A stretch of 64,000 nucleotides of DNA, from positions 8,113,501-8,177,500 of the forward strand of contig NC_082689.1 of assembly GCF_949987515.2 (NCBI RefSeq), in the 5' to 3' direction. The stretch is from Delphinus delphis. Lineage: Eukaryota > Chordata > Mammalia > Artiodactyla > Delphinidae. The translations under genes and the position numbers were made by a program. This document shows positions 58,245-64,000 of this stretch, piece after piece (position 1 is the first letter of the stretch; each line of letters begins with the position of its first letter). Under the pieces are notes generated by a model. That model worked only from the letters and a program-made list of their open reading frames with translations, did not search any database and had not been told where the DNA came from.

Positions 58245-58835
58245 GGGACTTCCCTAGTGGTGCAGTGGTTAAGAATCTGCCTGCCAGGGCTTCCCTGGTG
58301 GCGCAGTGGTTGAGAGTCCGCCTGCCGATGTAGGGGACACGGGTTCGTGCCCCGGTCCGGGAAGATCTCACATGCCGCGGAGCAGCTGGGCCCGTGAGCC
58401 ATGGCCGCTGAGCCTGCGCGTCCGGAGCCTGTGCTCCGCAACGGAAGAGGCCACAACAGTGAGAGGCCCACGTACCGCAAAAAATTTTAAAATTAAAAAA
58501 TTTTAAAAATTTAAAAAAAATTTAAAAAATCTGCTTGCCAATGCAGGGGACACAGGTTTGAGCCCTGGTCCGGGAAGATCCCACATGCCGCGGAGCAACT
58601 AAGCCCGTGCGCCACAACTACTGAGCCTCCACTCTAGAGCCCGCGAGCCACAACTACTGAAGCCCGCGCGCCTAGAGCCCATGCTCCGCATCAAGAAGCC
58701 ACCGCAATGAGAAGCCCGCGCACCGCAACGAAGAGTAGCCCCCGCTCACCTCAACTAGAGAAAGCCCGCATGCAGCAATGAAGACCCAACGCAGCCAAAA
58801 ATAAACAAATAAAAATTTTAAATAAATAAATAAAA
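58245..58835 (+). mobile_element. CHR-type SINE, long form, split by a younger SINE
   Basis: The 5' end is at 58,245-58,286 (gggacttccctagtggtgca ... ctgcctgcca) and the rest runs from 58,528 to about 58,835 (ctgcttgccaatgcaggggacac to the (AATA)n tail). The gap is filled by a short-form copy. The split proves that the long form was there first. Confidence 0.93.
58287..58527 (+). mobile_element. CHR-type SINE, short form, nested in a long-form copy
   Basis: 'gggcttccctggtggcgcag' to 'cccacgtaccgcaaaa', followed by an unusual (AATTTTAA)-like tail. AATCTGCCTGCCA (58,274-58,286) and AATCTGCTTGCCA (58,528-58,540) are the target-site duplication with one mismatch. Confidence 0.93.
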
Positions 58836-60864
58836 GAGATATTTGTTTTTGTTTCACTTCAGTGTATTCTGATGGCCTTGGGGGAAAGGTTAAGAAATGT
58901 GATTTCTCCGTTATCACCGCTTTATAAAATAACAAGGTTTGTCCAGTTTGATATGTTTTCTAAGCATTCATTCAAATGCCTATTTACCTCCTCAAGCAGC
59001 TTTTTCTTATAGAAACTATCTCCCAGTAAGCTATTATTTCAGGTGCTCAGTGACCCTGGTAAGCCAGAAAAAGAAATGAGACTTACCCCAAGGAAAAACC
59101 TAGTTTGTTCTGCACTTCTGACACGCTACTCAAGACCCTGTATCTTCCTTCCCTTCCACAACATGTGCCCTCCACTCGAGCCACGCTAGTCCCCGGCCTC
59201 ACACCCGGAAGCAGTCATTTCTTCTGCCTTGTTGCCTTTCCTGCACCCTGTTATTCCAGCCTGGGCAAGCCTCCTCCTTCGCTAGCCACCTCTGACCCTA
59301 CCTCTTCCACAAACCCGTCCTGACCACTAGCCTCCCCTCAACCTATATTGCCTGGCAGCGCCCTCTCACTCTCGGGTGGCGGCATCCTGTGTGCTGTGTC
59401 TCCTCTGTGTTTCAGGAGTTCACATCTAGCTTCCAGTAAGACTACGTACTGACAAAGTTGAATCCTCCACAGTCAGGTAAACATGCCATAGGGAAAAAGA
59501 GGGCTTCTTGGGCAAGTGTCTCTTAGCCTAGGAAATGAGGCCCTTTATCTTAAACAAGGCCTCAGCCTGGATGGGGGGGATGACATGGCTCACAGGGGCC
59601 CTATTATGGATATGTCATGCGCAATCAGTTTGACTGTTAGCATTTTAAACACAGGGAACTCACAAAGTAGACTGCTGAGCCAATAACAGACTCTCATAGT
59701 TGAAGGGGAGTTAAGAGTCAACTAGCTTTTTGTAATAGCTGTGCAGGTCTACCTGCAGATAGCTCCTTCCGGGACCCAAGAGTGGCCACTCATGTAGGTC
59801 CACCAGTTAAGCCCATCTCAGCTTCAAGAAACAATCCTGAGAAGTCTAACTGCTCTTGCACAGAGCCGCCCTTTAAACGACGACTAGTATCCCGCAGACT
59901 TGTCTTCTTTGGCCTAAATGCCCCTGATCCTTCTAATTTTCTTCCTTGAGTAGTCTGGCTTGCAGGCCATCCCCATCCCATTACCCCAGATGACCTAGAG
60001 TTTGTCAAGCCCCTCAAATCATGGGCCTCAGGAGTTTTCAGGTGGGACTGCGCCTGCTAACAAAATCACAGCCTAGTTCTACTAGAGACGTTAAATATTC
60101 AGGCAAAAGGAGAAAGAAGAGAGTCTTAGGGTAGGAAAACCTCTTTGAGCTATGGGGCAGAGCAAAGGGAGACAACAGAAGTAGAGTGCACAGTGGGGAA
60201 AGGGTTACATAGAAAAGAAGAACGGGGAGATGGAGAGAAGCACTCCCGGAAGCACCGAGAAGCACACTCTTGGCGCACCACACAGCCAACAGGCTCAAGA
60301 TCTGTCACTAACTTAACTCCTGGGGCATTTTCTACATAAAGAAAAACAGGGCTTACTTTGTCCAATTATGCTCTATTACCTACCTGACTGGAACACAGCC
60401 TATTTTGTGAATGCAGCAAGAACTACAGACTGACATTCCAGAGAACATCAGACTTATAAGCGCACTGAAATATGAAGAAAAATACACTCCAAAATCAAAT
60501 GTAAATGAGGAGGTGCTTTGTGGAGGTGATCATTACCTCCCCTCCAGGGTATTTGCTCAGAGGTAATGACACAGCTCATAATGTTATTGTTCTATCTCCT
60601 CCAGGTATGCTGGAATTGTAACTAATTATGCGCTATTTCTGTGAAAAACTAAAAGGAGAGAATATTCTTAGGCAGTTTGTGATAGGGCTGACTTCGTTAA
60701 GAGGGAAGACTCTTAAAGCTAATACTCAACAGAAGATAGCTGCTGTTATAAGATTTTGGGAGAAAAACGTCAAGATTTCCCCTCTGGGAACAAGCAATCT
60801 AACTTAAGGACAAGTAAAGAAAAGATCAACTCAGTTGAGAAAATGACTATAAAAGTTAAGTCAA
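58836..60864. other. Unassigned intronic DNA
   Basis: About 2 kb inside the proposed intron. I see no exon with splice sites, and only random short open frames. Confidence 0.4.
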
Positions 60865-61070
60865 GGGCTTCCCTGGTAGCGCAGTGGTTGAGAGTCCGCC
60901 TGCCGATGCAGGGGATACGGGTTCATGCCCCGGTCTGGGAAGATCCCACATGCCGCGGAGCAGCTGGGCCCGTGAGCCATGGCCGCTGAGCCTGCACGTC
61001 CGGAGCCTGTGCTCCGCAACGGGAGAGGCCACAACAGGGAGAGGCCCGGGTACCGCAAAAAAAAAAAAAA
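60865..61070 (+). mobile_element. CHR-type SINE, short form, 14-bp target-site duplication
   Basis: Clean short form with 'gggcttccctggtagcgcag', 'gggttcatgccccggtctgg' and poly(A). AAAAGTTAAGTCAA at 60,851-60,864 and 61,071-61,084 is perfect. Low divergence. Confidence 0.95.

Positions 61071-64000
<2,930 letters not shown>

Overview
This window is mammalian nuclear DNA, most probably from a cetacean. The best evidence is about twenty copies of a tRNA-derived SINE that starts GGGCTTCCCTGGTGG, has recognisable pol III A and B boxes, and ends in an A-rich tail. It occurs in a long (~330 bp) and a short (~200 bp) form, which matches the CHR-1/CHR-2 family of whales, hippos and ruminants. The short form has the look of the cetacean-enriched subfamilies. 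The species call rests on memory of these families, not on a search. There are no bacterial-type genes, rRNA genes, CRISPR arrays or other prokaryotic features.

Layout. Positions 1-31,000 are gene-poor DNA made of old L1, L2, MIR, MER5A-like and MLT1-like remnants, younger SINEs, a G-rich block with a CTCF-like site near 3,055, a 5'-truncated retrocopy of an mRNA 3' end at 19,382-19,604, and a GAGACA-type simple repeat at 24,480-24,702. Positions 31,010-33,415 are one antisense L1 ORF2 copy interrupted by a probable LTR and a SINE.

Positions 33,613-40,176 are the standout: a 9-bp minisatellite (ACTATACCC with ACTACACCA and ACTACACCC variants) of about 729 units with no net frame change over 6.56 kb. 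Its variants show a higher-order structure. One 1,890-bp (210-unit) block is repeated head to tail with every rare variant I checked in the same place, followed by rearranged partial copies. All but one of the six reading frames of the basic unit are open, so the two >2,200-codon open frames over it are a by-product of the 9-bp period and not evidence of genes. The complement carries GGG every 9 bp.

Positions 40,177-55,800 are again L1, SINE, MIR and MLT1 remnants with stretches I cannot assign. From about 55,830 to the right edge the window appears to hold the 3' end of a minus-strand gene. It has a 106-bp internal exon (63,155-63,260), an intron full of SINEs, and a terminal coding exon (57,102-57,260) with matching phase-0 splice junctions. 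Together they give an 87-residue C-terminal coiled-coil-like segment that I do not recognise. No other coding sequence is supportable.
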